Shown: positions 34,365 to 46,562, counted from the first letter of the stretch. The stretch: DNA of 64,000 nt from Membranipora membranacea (GCA_914767715.1 OU612065.1:31124001-31188000), one strand, 5' to 3'. Program-made: numbers and translations. The notes: a model not told the origin generated them from the letters alone.

Positions 34365-35421
34365 AAGCGGATGTGGTGTAAACTATACACTATCTGCTGA
34401 TGCCTGATTCCATATCTGGCCACATCGAGGCTCCTGGCTCAATTATGACCTTCAGCCTCAAACAAGCCTCGATTGATTGTTATTGTAAGATTTTTTAAAA
34501 CAAAGCCATGTAATAGTTTCGTTCACAAGCTTTGGAACTGGGCAAGCTGCCAGCTATTGCACTCAAACAATCAAACATAACAGAGACAAAACCACCTTCT
34601 GAGAAATTCAAGGAACTCAAGAATTCACTTTAGAGAGCATTTTTTGTCATATACAATACATTGCTGGGTTTTATTAAAGTTTGACTCTAGAGCCATGGTT
34701 TCTATTCTCTCTTTAATATAAACCTTCAGCAAGGTCTGGTTTTGGCTGCTTTTATGCTATGATTACAATCTAAGATTCCTCCTTAGATGGTGTAACACAT
34801 AATATACACTGAAATCTTATCACAACCCCAATTGGCAATCTTTGAAAGCCAAAGCATACCCAAGACCCGCACTCAATAGATGGAGAGATGGTTGCTAACT
34901 TGATTGTTACATGTGTGAATTTTTATAATTTTTGCTGTTTAGGCCTGTGTGCTTGCTACCAATAGGCTTTACCTCTTATGCTTCTAATATGAAGATGATA
35001 AGATCATGCCAAGGTCATGACAGAAGCCCCTTGATTAATTTCAAATACGGATGCGCAAAGCTTTCAATTGAGATGGAGTTTATTCAGTTGAATGATTAAA
35101 ATATATTATCATACTGTATACAAAATTGATAAGATTAACCAAAATTGTATATTGGAGGTTGTCAGCTTGTCCAGAGAGTTTGAAACAGTTAAGCTGGTGG
35201 TTTAACAGGCACATCATCTAAAATTAAAATTGAGAAACGAAGATAAGTCTTAGAAGTAAGTAATTAAATAAAAGCTTAATAAATGATTTAAATTTAGGAT
35301 CCGTTTTTTAACCATTTAAAAAAAATCAAAACCAAGGATTATCTGACAAAGAAACAGCGGACCACACATGGCATTATGTTCCATTGTAGACCGACTAGAT
35401 ATGATAATACAATAATACTTA
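34365..35421. other. Non-coding 3' flank of the peptide gene (unit 2)
   Basis: As 15340-16396. A variant at about 35291 (aaattt) is shared with unit 3, not with unit 1. Confidence 0.45.
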
Positions 35422-35966
35422 CTAGCACTTAGATTTTGGCATGCAGACTCGAGGTTTACAGCTCTGGCAGCAGTGTGTGTTTTTCTTGCCGTACGTCTGA
35501 GTGTTGCAGTCCTCATCGCGCGCACATTGCTCACCTCCGTGGGTATCATAAGTGTTGCAGTTATTTCTACTGGCGGCTGGGAAACAAGAATATACTTTGA
35601 AGCATTGTTATATTGGTATTACTTGTCTAGTCAGTAGATGGACAACACAAGAGGAAGTTCTTTTAAATTAACTTGCCTTATAATTGAACTTTGTATGTTC
35701 TGTGAGCGTTTACAACTTGAGAACTTGAAGGTTAATCACTTATTGTGGTTCTTTTACTTTAGAAATGATCTTAGGGTTTGACATGAATCCCACATTTGAG
35801 ACAACAAAATGTTCGAAACATTCTTTCTTGTTACACAGAAAAATTTAAGAACTAATTGATTATTAAAAGTGAGTATTTAAAATTTCAAGGAGTAACTTAT
35901 GTTAGACTTACCAACAGCAGCTACCAACACAAGGCATGCAAATATGAGTGTGATGAATCGAGCCAT
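35422..35966 (-). CDS. Secreted eight-cysteine peptide, intact, two exons (unit 2)
   Basis: Exon 1 35966-35912, exon 2 35576-35422. The signal peptide, splice sites and all eight cysteines are as in unit 1. Two nucleotide changes in exon 2 (GTG to GCG, AAT to GAT) turn the loop after cysteine 36 from VRNED into ARDED, and I saw no other change in the exon. Both changes alter the protein, and one adds a negative charge. The plus-strand paralogue has V at the first position, so V may be ancestral. No function can be assigned. Confidence 0.85.
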
Positions 35967-36045
35967 GGTGAAGAAGTTTGAGTCTCTCTTGGTTCTGTAA
36001 ACTTAGGTAGAAGAATGAATTTATGACCTTAATTGAAAAGTAGGG

Positions 36046-36055
36046 AATTTATATA
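36046..36055 (-). promoter_or_regulatory. TATA box of the peptide gene, unit 2
   Basis: TATATAAATT, 80 bp upstream of the ATG. Confidence 0.7.
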
Positions 36056-37461
36056 CTGTGGCAAACAGGATCCTTGGATTGTGTACACTGATAATGGTTA
36101 GATAAAGCTTACGTAGACAAAGTGTCGATGAGTTTCAAATATAGCATCAGATCATTATGTGTCATAAACGCTTAGGCTAGTTACATCCTTTTCTAATTGT
36201 ATACCAGGATTTAAAGCAGTCATATGTAATCATAATAGATAATTGATTTAGAATGTCCCTTTAAAAGATACAGTCTATAGATAAGAAAATTGACAGCTCA
36301 GATGCAATTGGTAGTCTCTTCATATTAGAATTATACATAAAAAAATAATCATTTATGCTTTGATATCGAATAGAAATATTGGCAGCTCTACAAATGGAAG
36401 AGATAGATTAGTGAGTTATGGGCATTTTTGCCGACAAGCTTAATGGCATTCATCGTCATCAAGAATTTTGAATTAAACAAGGAAAAGAAAATTATGTTAA
36501 AAAGCGGCAAATAATGAATGAATAGTGCCAATATTAAAGTCTATAAATGTCTCTATTATTTCCAGCAAATAATAATAACTGCTTGTATTATTAGCGACTT
36601 GGAACACAATTTATACACAGTATTATGACCGGAAAAACTTTTTCTTTTATCGAGTGTAAAATTGTAAATTACTGAAAATTAAAAAACCAAAGTTTTTGTT
36701 TACAAAATGAAACTGAAAATTCCTTACTTATTATTATTATGAACTATATAACTAGGGTCACAGTGGCTGTGATAGTTTGTGAAGTAGGAATTAAAGGATG
36801 TAGGAGTAACAGGTACCAGAAGTTAGACCCAGTTTAACTCTTCCTACATTGGTTTAACATCAACCGATGAGTTGTTACCATAAACCTATAAATACTTATA
36901 TATATATATATTAATACTTACATTTATATGTACATGGTTGTTACTCTGACAAGACTGCATATATAAAGATGAGTATGAATATGAAGATAATGTGTGAATG
37001 GATGATAAATGCACAATTGAAAGATAGCTAGGTGAGGTAATACTTTTGACAATGCATCAATGTTTATTTGCTCTTACACTATAAGCCTCTGTCTTACCTG
37101 TTAACAGTAGATTCTAACTTCTGGTTTTATGTGAGAAGTGTAGATAACTCAGTTGAGCTAAAATTGAATCAATAGTAAGAAAATTGGAGATCAAGGAGTA
37201 AAAGACAGACCTCCTATTTTTTTTTTACTTTGTTTGTGATTATTGTGATTTGTCAATCAAGGATTTTTTTTTTCAATGCGATAAAAGAGACATGTCCGAC
37301 AACGTCAGTTTACCTACACTGGCCATATTTTGATGGAGAGGCTATTCCAAGCTTTTGCAGTTCGGTATTTCATGATTTTGACATTACTACACTTATTGCT
37401 GTGTGTATCATGCACTGGCTCTGTGAGCTGTGCAGGTATTATGTTTTGATGGAGATATTTT
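36056..37461. other. Non-coding stretch upstream of the peptide gene (unit 2)
   Basis: As 17031-18430, with two private small insertions (36372, 36529). Nothing recognised. Confidence 0.5.
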
Positions 37462-37986
37462 TTTCTTTAGCACTACACTGCACGCTTGATCTCAAGATCG
37501 TCTACAAATATTTAGATTGAAGTTTCTTGCAGGCGCTCGTTGTAGCTATCAAGCTCAGGGTAGATTATTTTGAGCGCGAACCACTGTAGGCCTTCAAGCT
37601 ATTGCCTTCACTTATTTGATGCGAAATTGAACCAGGCTAGTGCTGCATATTGTACTGCTTGGAGAGTAGTTGATCTGCAGACATGAGGAAGGCTTTACAT
37701 TCTACATTTACTCCAAGTAGCTTGAATGTGGTGACATTTCAGATGATGTTTGGAGCATCTAGTCGTTTCTGAGGCTTCTGAGGTTTTTGATGCTGGATTT
37801 GGTTTTGTTTTTGTTGTGGGCGAGATGGTTTTTGATACTTCAGCTAGACGATGACCTTGAGGAAAGCCTACATCTACAGCTTTAGATGATGATCTAGCAC
37901 AACTGAAGCTACAAGGTCTGATAAAAAACTGTCGTTGGTAGTGTCATCTATCACTCCGAGTGCTTCCTATTTTCAAGGTTGCATGG
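37462..37986 (-). pseudogene. Heavily decayed LINE relic at the unit end, unit 2
   Basis: Counterpart of 18431-18955. Most variants here (cgctcgttg, gcgcgaacc, gacatttcagatg) match unit 3. Confidence 0.55.
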
Positions 37987-38245
37987 ATGATTGTTTATTA
38001 AAAATAATTCAAGGGTATATTTTCTGTCATTGAATATCTGGATCATTTAAATTTGTTATTTATAGACTTTTTCATTTGATGATACTTCATCTGCCATTTG
38101 ATCATACTTCACTGCCATCTGCATTCATCATTATCTAATTGTCATGAACTGTGACACTATAATGATATTATGAACTTTATATCCTATTCAAGTCCGGTTT
38201 CAGGGCAAATGCGCGTATGCATATGGTATAAGGTTTATCATATCT

Positions 38246-38376
38246 ATTTAGCGCACCCTTGTACAAGGGTGATTTGTGAAGAGCTCACCTCAATTAGCAG
38301 CACGGGTAATGACTGGGATTTGAACCTGTAACTCTCAGATTGAGAAACTCGAATCCTAACCACTACGCCACTCTGC
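38246..38376 (-). mobile_element. tRNA-derived SINE, unit 3
   Basis: Palindrome 38254-38271, box A 38370-38360. One change in the head (gtaatgact for gtagtgact). Confidence 0.75.
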
Positions 38377-38476
38377 CACTCTGCCACCCTGCCACCAATC
38401 CACTCTGCCACTCTGCCACCCTGCCACCAATCCACCCTGCCACCCTGCCACCCTGCCACCCTGTCACCCCTCCACC
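38371..38476. repeat. 8-bp minisatellite, type B variant, unit 3
   Basis: Differs from type A by interspersed caatcca units, which form a higher-order repeat (ccaccaatccactctgccactctg-like, twice), and by an accatga end instead of accctga. Confidence 0.85.
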
Positions 38477-38617
38477 ATGAAGGATATGTACACCTTTTTC
38501 CATCTATCAAATTATAATAATTGTTGTTATATTTAGATCTAATTGACATGTAGCCTAAGTTTAAAGAAATCCATTCATTTATCTGAGTAAACAGACAAAG
38601 ACATCACCTACTTCACC

Positions 38618-39020
38618 ATGGCTCGATTCTTCACACTTATTTCTGCATGCCTTGTAATGGAAGCTGGTGGTAAGTATACATAAGATAATCATTCAATTTT
38701 TTAAAGCTCATTTAATAAATTATCTTAGATTTTTAAAATGATAAGATAATAACTTGTTTTGCATAACCAGAAAGAATATTTCAAAATTGTTCCGTTCGTG
38801 TCAAGCGCGAATATCATTTCAAACAAAGGCAACAATGTATTTTTTGTTTTACAGTAGCTACCACTGGTCACAGTAAAAATTACTGCTGGGATTATGATAC
38901 CCATTGAGGAGAGTAATGGGTGCACTATGGAGACTGCAACCCTCAGACATACGGCAAGAAGAACACACACTGCCACCAGAGCTGCAAACCTTGAATTTGC
39001 TCGCCAAAAAATAAGTGCTC
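38618..39020 (+). pseudogene. Cysteine-rich secreted peptide pseudogene, full length, unit 3
   Basis: Exon 1 38618-38669, exon 2 38855-39020 ending at a GTGAG donor. Unlike type A, the C-terminal part is kept. Breaks: TGA at 38905 (shared by all units), TAA where the intact gene has the codon before cysteine 36, TGA where the intact gene has arginine of KPR, and the first cysteine of the CC pair kept but the second changed to His. A possible exon 3 begins at 39133 after TTTTACTTTAG and would end after seven codons. Most damaged of the four copies. Confidence 0.8.
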
Positions 39021-40117
39021 GTGAGTGTTTTTTTTTCCCGCACCACGGCAGATGAAGTATCTCATTTAATCAATTAATTTACAATGAAAGCCTTTTTCAG
39101 TATCCTGAATCTCAGTCTGTTTTTACTTTAGATGGAATTTGCTCAGCCAGTAGATAACAAATTCGGACTATCATGCCAGTTGATATAAATATTACCATTT
39201 TATTTGAAATCTTGATCGTTAAACTTTTGATGGTTTCAACCATCAACTGATTAAAACTCTGGAAGTCCAGATGCTATGGGTATAAATACCTGTCACTTGT
39301 GCATAAAATGTGAATAGCCATGTCACATGTCATTTAACAATCATGTCCACTTCTGGTTGTAAAGTAACGGTATGCTGACTGCAATGGCTATCTTCAGAAA
39401 ATTCAGGATTTCCACCTGAGAAATTTGTGACAAATGACGACAGTTCTGATGAAAAACCCCGATCAGACTACAACGAAGTCACTATCAATCAACATGTTAT
39501 TGCATTCATAGCCAGAGTTAAACATTATACAAGCCTGTATTTTCATAAAAAAATATGGGGGAGGGTTGCAGTATAATCAATCATAGTTACCCACTGTGAT
39601 ACACTTTGGTAAGCTTCTGTAATTATTTCTAATGGCCATCAAGAGAACTTGAAGGATAAAGAGCATTTCAAGGCATCACGTCTCCAGGGGATAGTCAGCA
39701 AAAGGAAAATTCCAATTGGACAGATGATACTAATCACCTTTTCTCAGACCTCATCAAAGGCAAATATGCCAATCTTGTGGTAAGTTTCTGTGCTGGCCAC
39801 AAACACCGGAGACGATATCGTCAGGGATTGTCCTCAAGAAAATGTTTCCCAAATTCAATAGTTTACATATTACTGAAGAATTATTCTAAAGTGACACCTG
39901 CCCATTATGCCAGTCATCATTTAAAATAAATATTCTGAGAGTAATGACCAAAGAGCTTTGAAATTTGTAGCTGTGTTATGATAACATAGACAGTGGCATG
40001 CGTGTACCTTTAGTTCCCTAAGTTTCTTTCACACATAGCAAATCTTGCTGAGAGCCCGGGACCACCTGAAGCTGAAAGTGTCTGCAATGACTTTGAAATT
40101 ATATTCAGAGCTATTCT
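39021..40117. other. Non-coding stretch before the BEL/Pao element (unit 3)
   Basis: Counterpart of 941-1932, then 37 bp unique to type B (tctgcaatgactttg onward) directly before the LTR-like repeat. No gene recognised. Confidence 0.5.
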
Positions 40118-40517
40118 TGTGGCTGCTTCACGGCGGTTTAGATCCTTTGCCATTCACTGGGAGTTGTGCCTAATTGGCCATGGCTGCATAGCTTTATGCG
40201 GTACTTGGCTATTGTGTTTTGTGTCCAATTATCTGCACTGATGGATTAATTTGGCGAGCAAATTCCTCAAGCCTTTAGTTCCCCTGTGAGCCTTGGTGTT
40301 TGAGGTTTTCCTCACAGGCTCAGTAAACTTGAGTTGCGTATAAACTTTAACTATATTTATCTATTTTTCCTGGGCAAAGGTAATACTTGGGGATTTACTA
40401 AAGGAGCAAAAAGGTATGTTATAAATTAAATTCTGTTTTCTGTAGGTTAAAATAATTTGACTCCAAGTTCACATGACTTAATATCTCTTTTATTTCTCGA
40501 TACATTCAAAATTAATT
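40118..40517 (+). repeat. 5' LTR-like direct repeat, unit 3
   Basis: Matches 46981-47379 over its length with a modest number of differences. The LTR may extend further to about 40750 (ctcgtgtaaattaatca), because the repeat at the right end is interrupted by an inversion and its length cannot be checked. Confidence 0.65.
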
Positions 40518-41534
40518 AATAGGGTTTAGATTTGTGTTTATTTGATCTTTGAGTATATCGTTCCTTATAGTTTGCGTTAAATTGAATAGTTAATTATTGA
40601 CGGCATTTTTATTGAACGAGGCACATTTTTATGCACCACATTAATTGCACCATTTTCTATTCCAGTTTCACGGAACCTTCGGGGATTAGAATAAAACCTC
40701 TGATCCTGTGAGACCATAAGTATTCTCTCAAATCTCGTGTAAATTAATCAAGAAGCCTTGTAGTCCAGAACAGTGAAACATTATTTCTGGATAATGTCTA
40801 GTGCTAGAAGTTGACTCAACACTCTCGCCAACCCACACACCAACCACAGAGCAACTCACTCCAGCGTCTACACTATCATGACGCCTACTCTACCAGTCAG
40901 CTTGTGATGCTGTACAGTTATACCTCAGCTAACTGAGCATTCAGCTCCCTCAACATCCTATGTACGTCAACATCAGAGAGCCACATGATTCGTACCGCTA
41001 TACCACCTAAATCATGTACTGCTAGCACAGCACACCTAAGCACTAGCCTCTTGATACAGCTGTCGTTATACCCCGCTGTATCCTCTCGTCTTGTGTGACG
41101 ACTACCCCCTTCTCGTCGTGTCGTCATTTACTGCTACACCACTTTACTCTACTGCCGGTGATCTCGCTGCTGATGCTTGCTGACACTAACTGTAACTGTA
41201 TATGATAACCTCTTGGATTATTTATTAATCCATCCTGTCGCTGACGGAGAGCTGCTGGAGATACTTTTTACACTTCACTGATACCAGGTTAATTTTTTTT
41301 ACAGCCGTCAATTTTTTGTACTAGGACTAGGTTAGGGCTTTTTGTGCAAGCTCGCCTTTTTCATCCAATAGTGCGGATTTTTTGGCTCATGCACTCTAGT
41401 TGCTGGGCTGTACTCGGTTGTGTGGTCATGGTTGTTGGGTATTGCTTTCAGTGTGTGTGTGAGTGTTTCTTGATATCTTGCCTCTGTGGAGCAGTTGTGT
41501 TTCTTGCCAATAATCTTTGTTGGTTTGTCTCAGC
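40518..41534 (+). other. BEL/Pao leader (untranslated), unit 3
   Basis: Non-coding, shared with all units. Contains tttcacggaaccttcggggattagaataaaac (possible polyadenylation signal AATAAA) near 40692. A 69-codon minus frame (41127-40918) has no recognisable motif. Confidence 0.45.
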
Positions 41535-43462
41535 ATGGAGGGCTTTAGTATCTCAAGGTCAGAGCTCGATAGGTTGGGGGCAAAGGCGCTCAGGGATATT
41601 TTGAAATCAAAGAAATTACCGGTTGGCGGCAGAAAGAAAGTGCTTATTGATAGAATTATTCAAAACTCCTCACGGTTTCAAATCGAGTCAACAGGAGGTG
41701 ATTTTGAAACGGCATCTTAATCCAGATTTTTTCCTGCCACTCATAGCGCTGACCATCAAGCCAAAGTATTTTCATCAGGCATTGTACAAGTAAATCAAGG
41801 CTCTGAAATTCAGCAACCAGCATCACAACATGATGTTAGGGGTCGGCAGCAATCTGATAATGGTTGCGAAGACCAACAGATGCCTGGTCGTAATGATTGT
41901 AATGATCAACATGTGCAACAAGGTCAAAATCATAGGCCGCCCAATGGTAGTGTAAATGGCGAGCAGCAGCAAAATCAAGTAGGATCAAATCAATCTGTCG
42001 CGCCCATGGATTTTACATGCCAGCAAGATGGTAGGATAAGCATGCATATTTTTCCATCCAATGCTATTCATGAAAACAATGGAAACAACGGAGGCTTTTG
42101 AATGGTCCAGCTGTGTCATCTGAACACTCGTTTCAGGCTAATCAACCCAGACCAGCTTTAGCTTCCACCAGTAACAATGAATGGCTTTTTCGTGACTCAC
42201 GTAATTTAGCTTCAGCTATTCATGATGGACCAGTAAATAACAATGGGTGGCTATCCAATAGACAAGCTCAATCTAGGAGTAACATGCATGGTCGTAATAA
42301 TGCTGCTCATGATACACAGACTGTAGCTTCCACTGCTGTTGCAGCAGCTGTCAATAGTAACCCTTGGTTGTCACATGATAGTATTGCTGTACCTTCGCAT
42401 GGTGTTCACTTTAGCTTATCTCCACATGACATTCGCAGACCCCCATCTCCTATCATGGACTTGCATCAAAGTCGTATATCACCCCAGTTAGCAGAACCAA
42501 ACTGGCATTCTAGTACATATGTAGCAGGGGACACAACTCCAAATATAGAATCAGATTATGCTATGTCACGTAGACAGGAGTTGGATTATGCCATCGCAGA
42601 GTCAATAGAGGCTAGTAAAATGCCTCTGAAGGAGCCATCAGTATTTCAGGGTGATTTGCTCAAGTACAATTGTTGGGCCAAGTCATTTGATGCTTTTATA
42701 TCTAAACGAAAATGGCCAACAGCCAGTTCTAAGCTTTACTACCTAGAAAAGTATACTGATGGTGATGCTAGAGAGCTAATCGAGCGTTTTCTAATCAGAA
42801 ATTCTGAGCAAGCATATATCGAGGCATGGAAAGACCACAATCAGACATATTTTCTCAAGCAGTGCCTAGCAATGAGAGAAGAACACCCACACTTTGGATT
42901 TTTGGAGTAGTGTGATCGTAATCAGGACATAGTCAAGAATCTTCCCGATTATATGGCATTACGGTGGAACAATAAGGTAACAGGGTATCAACTATCTCAT
43001 GATCAGGTGTTCCCACAGTTCTCTCAGATTGTTGAGTTTATGGTTTTTGAATCCCACTCAGCAAACAATCCAGTTACTTCCCAGAATGCTTTGAAGGGTG
43101 TGGGTAATGTGGATTCATCAGCTAAGAGTGACCAATCGAAACCTAAATCAAAATCTAACCAAAATGCTGTCAGTCATATGACAGATGCTGAACATGATTC
43201 GCCTAAGAAAAAATGCTGTCCTCACTGTAAATCTGATAATCACATGTATATTTCTAAGTGTGCAGATTTTAAGTCACTCTCTGTGGAGCAACGTTTTTCT
43301 ACAGTGAAAACTCTCAAGGCATGTAATCGCTGTTTGTCAGCCGATCACTACTTAGCTAAGTGTACCAGAGACTGGAAATGTGGAGTTTGTAAAAGCTCGT
43401 CACATCATAGTCTGTTGCGCAGAGCTAAGGGTGGTCCAAGTGGAGAGACAACTCCGCCTTAA
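41535..43462 (+). pseudogene. BEL/Pao gag, broken, unit 3
   Basis: From the ATG at 41535: residues 1-45 look like a SAP domain (LGAKALRDILKSKKLPVGGR). After a TAA at 41718 the same frame continues as a Gln/Asn/Ser-rich stretch to 42101. A frameshift at about 42098 leads to a second part with KEPSVFQGDLLKYNCWAKSF, typical of the DUF1759 gag core of Pao elements. After a TAG at 42908 the frame goes on to a cysteine/histidine array (CCPHCKSDNH, CNRCLSADHYLAKC, CGVCKSSSHH) of knuckle type, ending at the TAA at 43460-43462. A SAP domain in a retroelement gag is unusual and could target chromatin. That is inference. Confidence 0.7.
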
Positions 43463-43873
43463 GCAGTGTCTCATCTTCTCAATAGCACTTGTACTGATAC
43501 CATTTCTGATGCTCAATCTCGACTGTTTTGTAAAACTGTACCAGTGTGGATATCCACTAGTCATAATCCACGCAAGGAGTATTTGACATATGCTCTGCTG
43601 GACGATCAATCCAACAAAACATATGTCACTAGTAGAATGCTAAATAAAATCGGCGTGGAGAAAGAAGAATCAACGCTGAAAATCTCAACAATGACGTCAG
43701 TTGATAAGATAGTGCATTGTGATAGTACTCCTTCTCTGAGAATTAGGGGTTTTTACAGTAGTGACCGTATACAGCTACCCAGGACATATGCTAGAAGTAC
43801 AATACCATGTGCTATTACAGACATACCCACATATGAAAATGTTTCTGGTATTCAGCATTTATCATTGTACTAG
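43463..43873 (+). pseudogene. BEL/Pao protease, N-terminal part, unit 3
   Basis: Continues in the gag frame after the TAA at 43460-43462, with no ATG of its own. YALLDDQSNKTYVT is the aspartic protease region of the DUF1758 type (first Asp and Ser kept). The frame ends at a TAG at 43871, where a 0.9 kb insert begins. Confidence 0.65.
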
Positions 43874-44782
43874 TTTAGCATGTTCGATAGGGGATGCGAG
43901 ATGGTTCGGCAACGGTTATCTTTATTGTTAGAAGTTTGTACCCTGTGACATAAAAATGCATTTATTACAAACTATATAAACTTAGTATGGGTGTTTCTCT
44001 GTTAATTAATAGTAACAAAAAATGTTTAAGTTGACTTTAAATTATATTGCCGATAGATTCCTTGGCAATCAAGTGGACACATATTGAAAAACTGTAACCT
44101 GTGAAAGTTAGAATAGTTGTGTAATAAAACTTACAAAATATTTGCCATCTCATAGCCTAAATAATGCGGTACTAGATAGTGATAGAGTATACTGGAACGT
44201 GGCTTCACCTGTTGAAGAACATACGTTAATTAAAAACATGAATTGTGAAGCGAAATTAAAATGGACATAACAATCCTCATGATCAAAGACAACAGGAAGG
44301 AAATATAATATAAAGCCATAATACAATGCCATCGGAATACTGATAATAAGAAACACAGAAAATTAAACGACAAGATAAACAAAATCGCATGAATAAACTT
44401 ACTGAATGAGTAGAGCCATGCTCCGCATAAACATAGATCCGTGATGCTATTGCTGAACTACATGTTAATCGTTTGCTTAATACGCATGTAGAAAGTAATG
44501 TATAATATATTGGATATGATGTTCTGTAGAAATAAAATCGGCAGCAGACCTTTTCAACTGACTTGGTTGCTGCCGGGCTTGAAAGTGGCCCCAGGTTGAC
44601 CTGATAACAGTTATTTTTAGTCCTGTGCGGTTTTGTGAACTAGAGACCACACAAAGGATAGCGATAGCAAAAAACAAGGTATTACCACAAAGGGTCAAAG
44701 GACAGTAAAACAGGATGTAACTGTGTAAATGCTTGCAATAAAAACTATGGCATGAATCAGATCACTAATACTAATACAATCA
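43874..44782. other. 0.9 kb insert interrupting the protease, unit 3
   Basis: The protease frame before it (AITDIPTYENVSGIQHLS) and after it (SEYIPPQQKCEVGLLVGRD) are adjacent in related Pao elements, so these 909 bp are foreign to the ORF. No terminal repeats, splice sites or coding motifs convinced me. The minus frames have no known domain. Confidence 0.55.
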
Positions 44783-46562
44783 TGTATATCAGAATATATT
44801 CCACCACAGCAGAAATGTGAGGTGGGATTACTCGTAGGTCGTGATTGTTTTGATGCTATGGCTCCTGTAGGAGATGTTATTCCTGCCCCTCCGGGTGGTG
44901 CTTGTGCCATGAAAACCAAGCTCAGATGGTGCGTTGTTGGCCCTGACAGCAGACAAGCCAGCAACACATCAGATGAGATTGGTTAAAGTCATAACATTTA
45001 TACTCTCGAAGATGCTCTGAACTCTGTGAGTAATATTCAGACGCCAAAACTAGCGATATCATGTAAAACTGAGGTATCAGACATCACTCCATATGAACTC
45101 ATGAACATGATTGATGGTTGTGAATTTGTCGATCATGCCGACAGTCAATCAATTTCACAGGATGATCTGAAATTTCTCAAAATTCTAGATGATGATGATT
45201 CACCAAGACAGCTCAGGTTACTATGTCATGCCTTTACCCTTTAAACATGGTGAGACAACTCTCAAATCTAGTAAACAACCGGTCTTGAAGCAATTTTATG
45301 GTCTTTTATCACAGTTCAAAAGGCGAAATGCAGAATTCAGACAGAAATATACTGAGTTCGTAGAAGGTATAATATCTAGGGGTGAGGCTGAACTAGTGCC
45401 AAAATCAGAACTCGAAAGCCGGGAGGGATGGTTTTCACCTCATCACGGTGTTTATCATAAAAAGACCGGAAAAATCAGAGTCGTATTTGACTGTGGTGCG
45501 CAGGCTAATGGTGTCAATCTGAATGATGAGTTATTACAAGGCCCTGACCTAAAAAATTCTCTGCTGGGAGTGTTATTGAGATTTCGGCAAAAACCAGTAG
45601 CTTTATCTTGTAACATCAAGAAGATGTATCATCACTTCAGGGTAGTAAATGAGCACCGTGATTATCTTCGGTTCTTTTGGCTTGATGATCAGGGTAATCC
45701 AGCTGTATTTAGAATGTGCGTCCATATTTTTGGCGCTAGATCGTCTCCCAACTGTGCTAAATATGGTCTTAATAGGCTAGCAATAGACTATGGTGAAAAT
45801 TACCTACTAGCTCAGGAGTTTATTCGGCGTAATTTCTATGTTGACGATGGTTTATGTAGTGTAAATACCAGTGATGAAGCCATCGAACTTCTGAAACTCT
45901 ATGATGAAATGTCTCAAGAAATATCATTCAGTAAATATCTACAGGAACACCAATGCGAGTTTATTTTCAATACCCCTCACGCGAGTCATATGGGCGGGTG
46001 TTGGGAAAGGATGATTAGGACAATACGCTCTGTGTTCAATGGTTTGACAACACATATGCATAACTTCAGTAGTACATCACTGCGTACCCTACTATATGAA
46101 TGTATGACAATCATTAAAATTCGCCCTCTGACGGTTGTCAGCTCAGATTGTAAACCTTTATCACCGAATGATTTACTTCATATGATGTCCTCTGTTATTT
46201 TACCTATGCCTGGTAATTTTGATGATGGCGGCGTCTATGTCAGAAAGAGATGGCGTGCAGTACAGCTGCTAGCCAACAAATTCTGGAATAGATAGCGTAA
46301 GGAATATGTGCAAAATCTTCAGCAGAGACAGAAATGGGTACAATCCAGAAGAAATCTCGCAATCAATGACATCGTTATTCTCAGTGATAACTGTGGTCGA
46401 CGTTTTTGGAAACTAGGAAGAATAACCGAAGTTTTACCTAGTGTAGATAATCTAGTCAGATCTGTCAAAGTTCTGTGTTATGATGTAATCAATAACAATC
46501 ACTCAACATTCACTCGCCCAGTTAACAAACTGGTGTGCCTAGTCAAATCTGAACCTCTGTAA
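44783..46562 (+). pseudogene. BEL/Pao protease C-terminus, reverse transcriptase, truncated integrase, unit 3
   Basis: Protease end (KCEVGLLVGRDCFDAM), a TAA in frame at about 44986, a spacer, then a +1 frameshift at 45190-45200 (gatgatgatgatt here, gatgatggtatt in unit 4). From 45189 the RT has VFDCGAQ, LSCNIKKMYHHF (motif A region), FGARSSPNCAKYGL and FYVDDGL (catalytic YVDD). About 25 residues later the frame jumps, without a stop, to PHASHMGGCWERMIR, the last part of the integrase core (Glu of D,D,E), and the C-terminal region (RPLTVVSSDCKPLSPNDLL). A TAG at 46293 separates the last 90 residues (WKLGRITEV, the DUF5641-like end). RNase H, the zinc finger and the first two catalytic Asp of integrase are deleted. 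Confidence 0.75.

Larger units (their letters stand above)
18993..38023. repeat. Tandem array unit 2 (type A, 19,031 bp)
   Basis: Same layout as unit 1. Length differences come from 16 bp (two 8-bp repeats) in the minisatellite, 17 bp inside the LINE reverse transcriptase and small indels near 36372 and 36529. The last part of this unit (from about 37.39 kb) carries the variants seen at the end of unit 3, not those of unit 1, so the A-to-B switch lies inside this unit. Confidence 0.95.

Noticed and set aside
1-38023. Units 1 and 2 as one sequence duplicated by an assembly error
   Set aside because: They differ by scattered substitutions, indels and minisatellite length, and the shared LINE status is consistent with real history. 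Haplotype mis-joining is still possible and is given as a test under the first finding.
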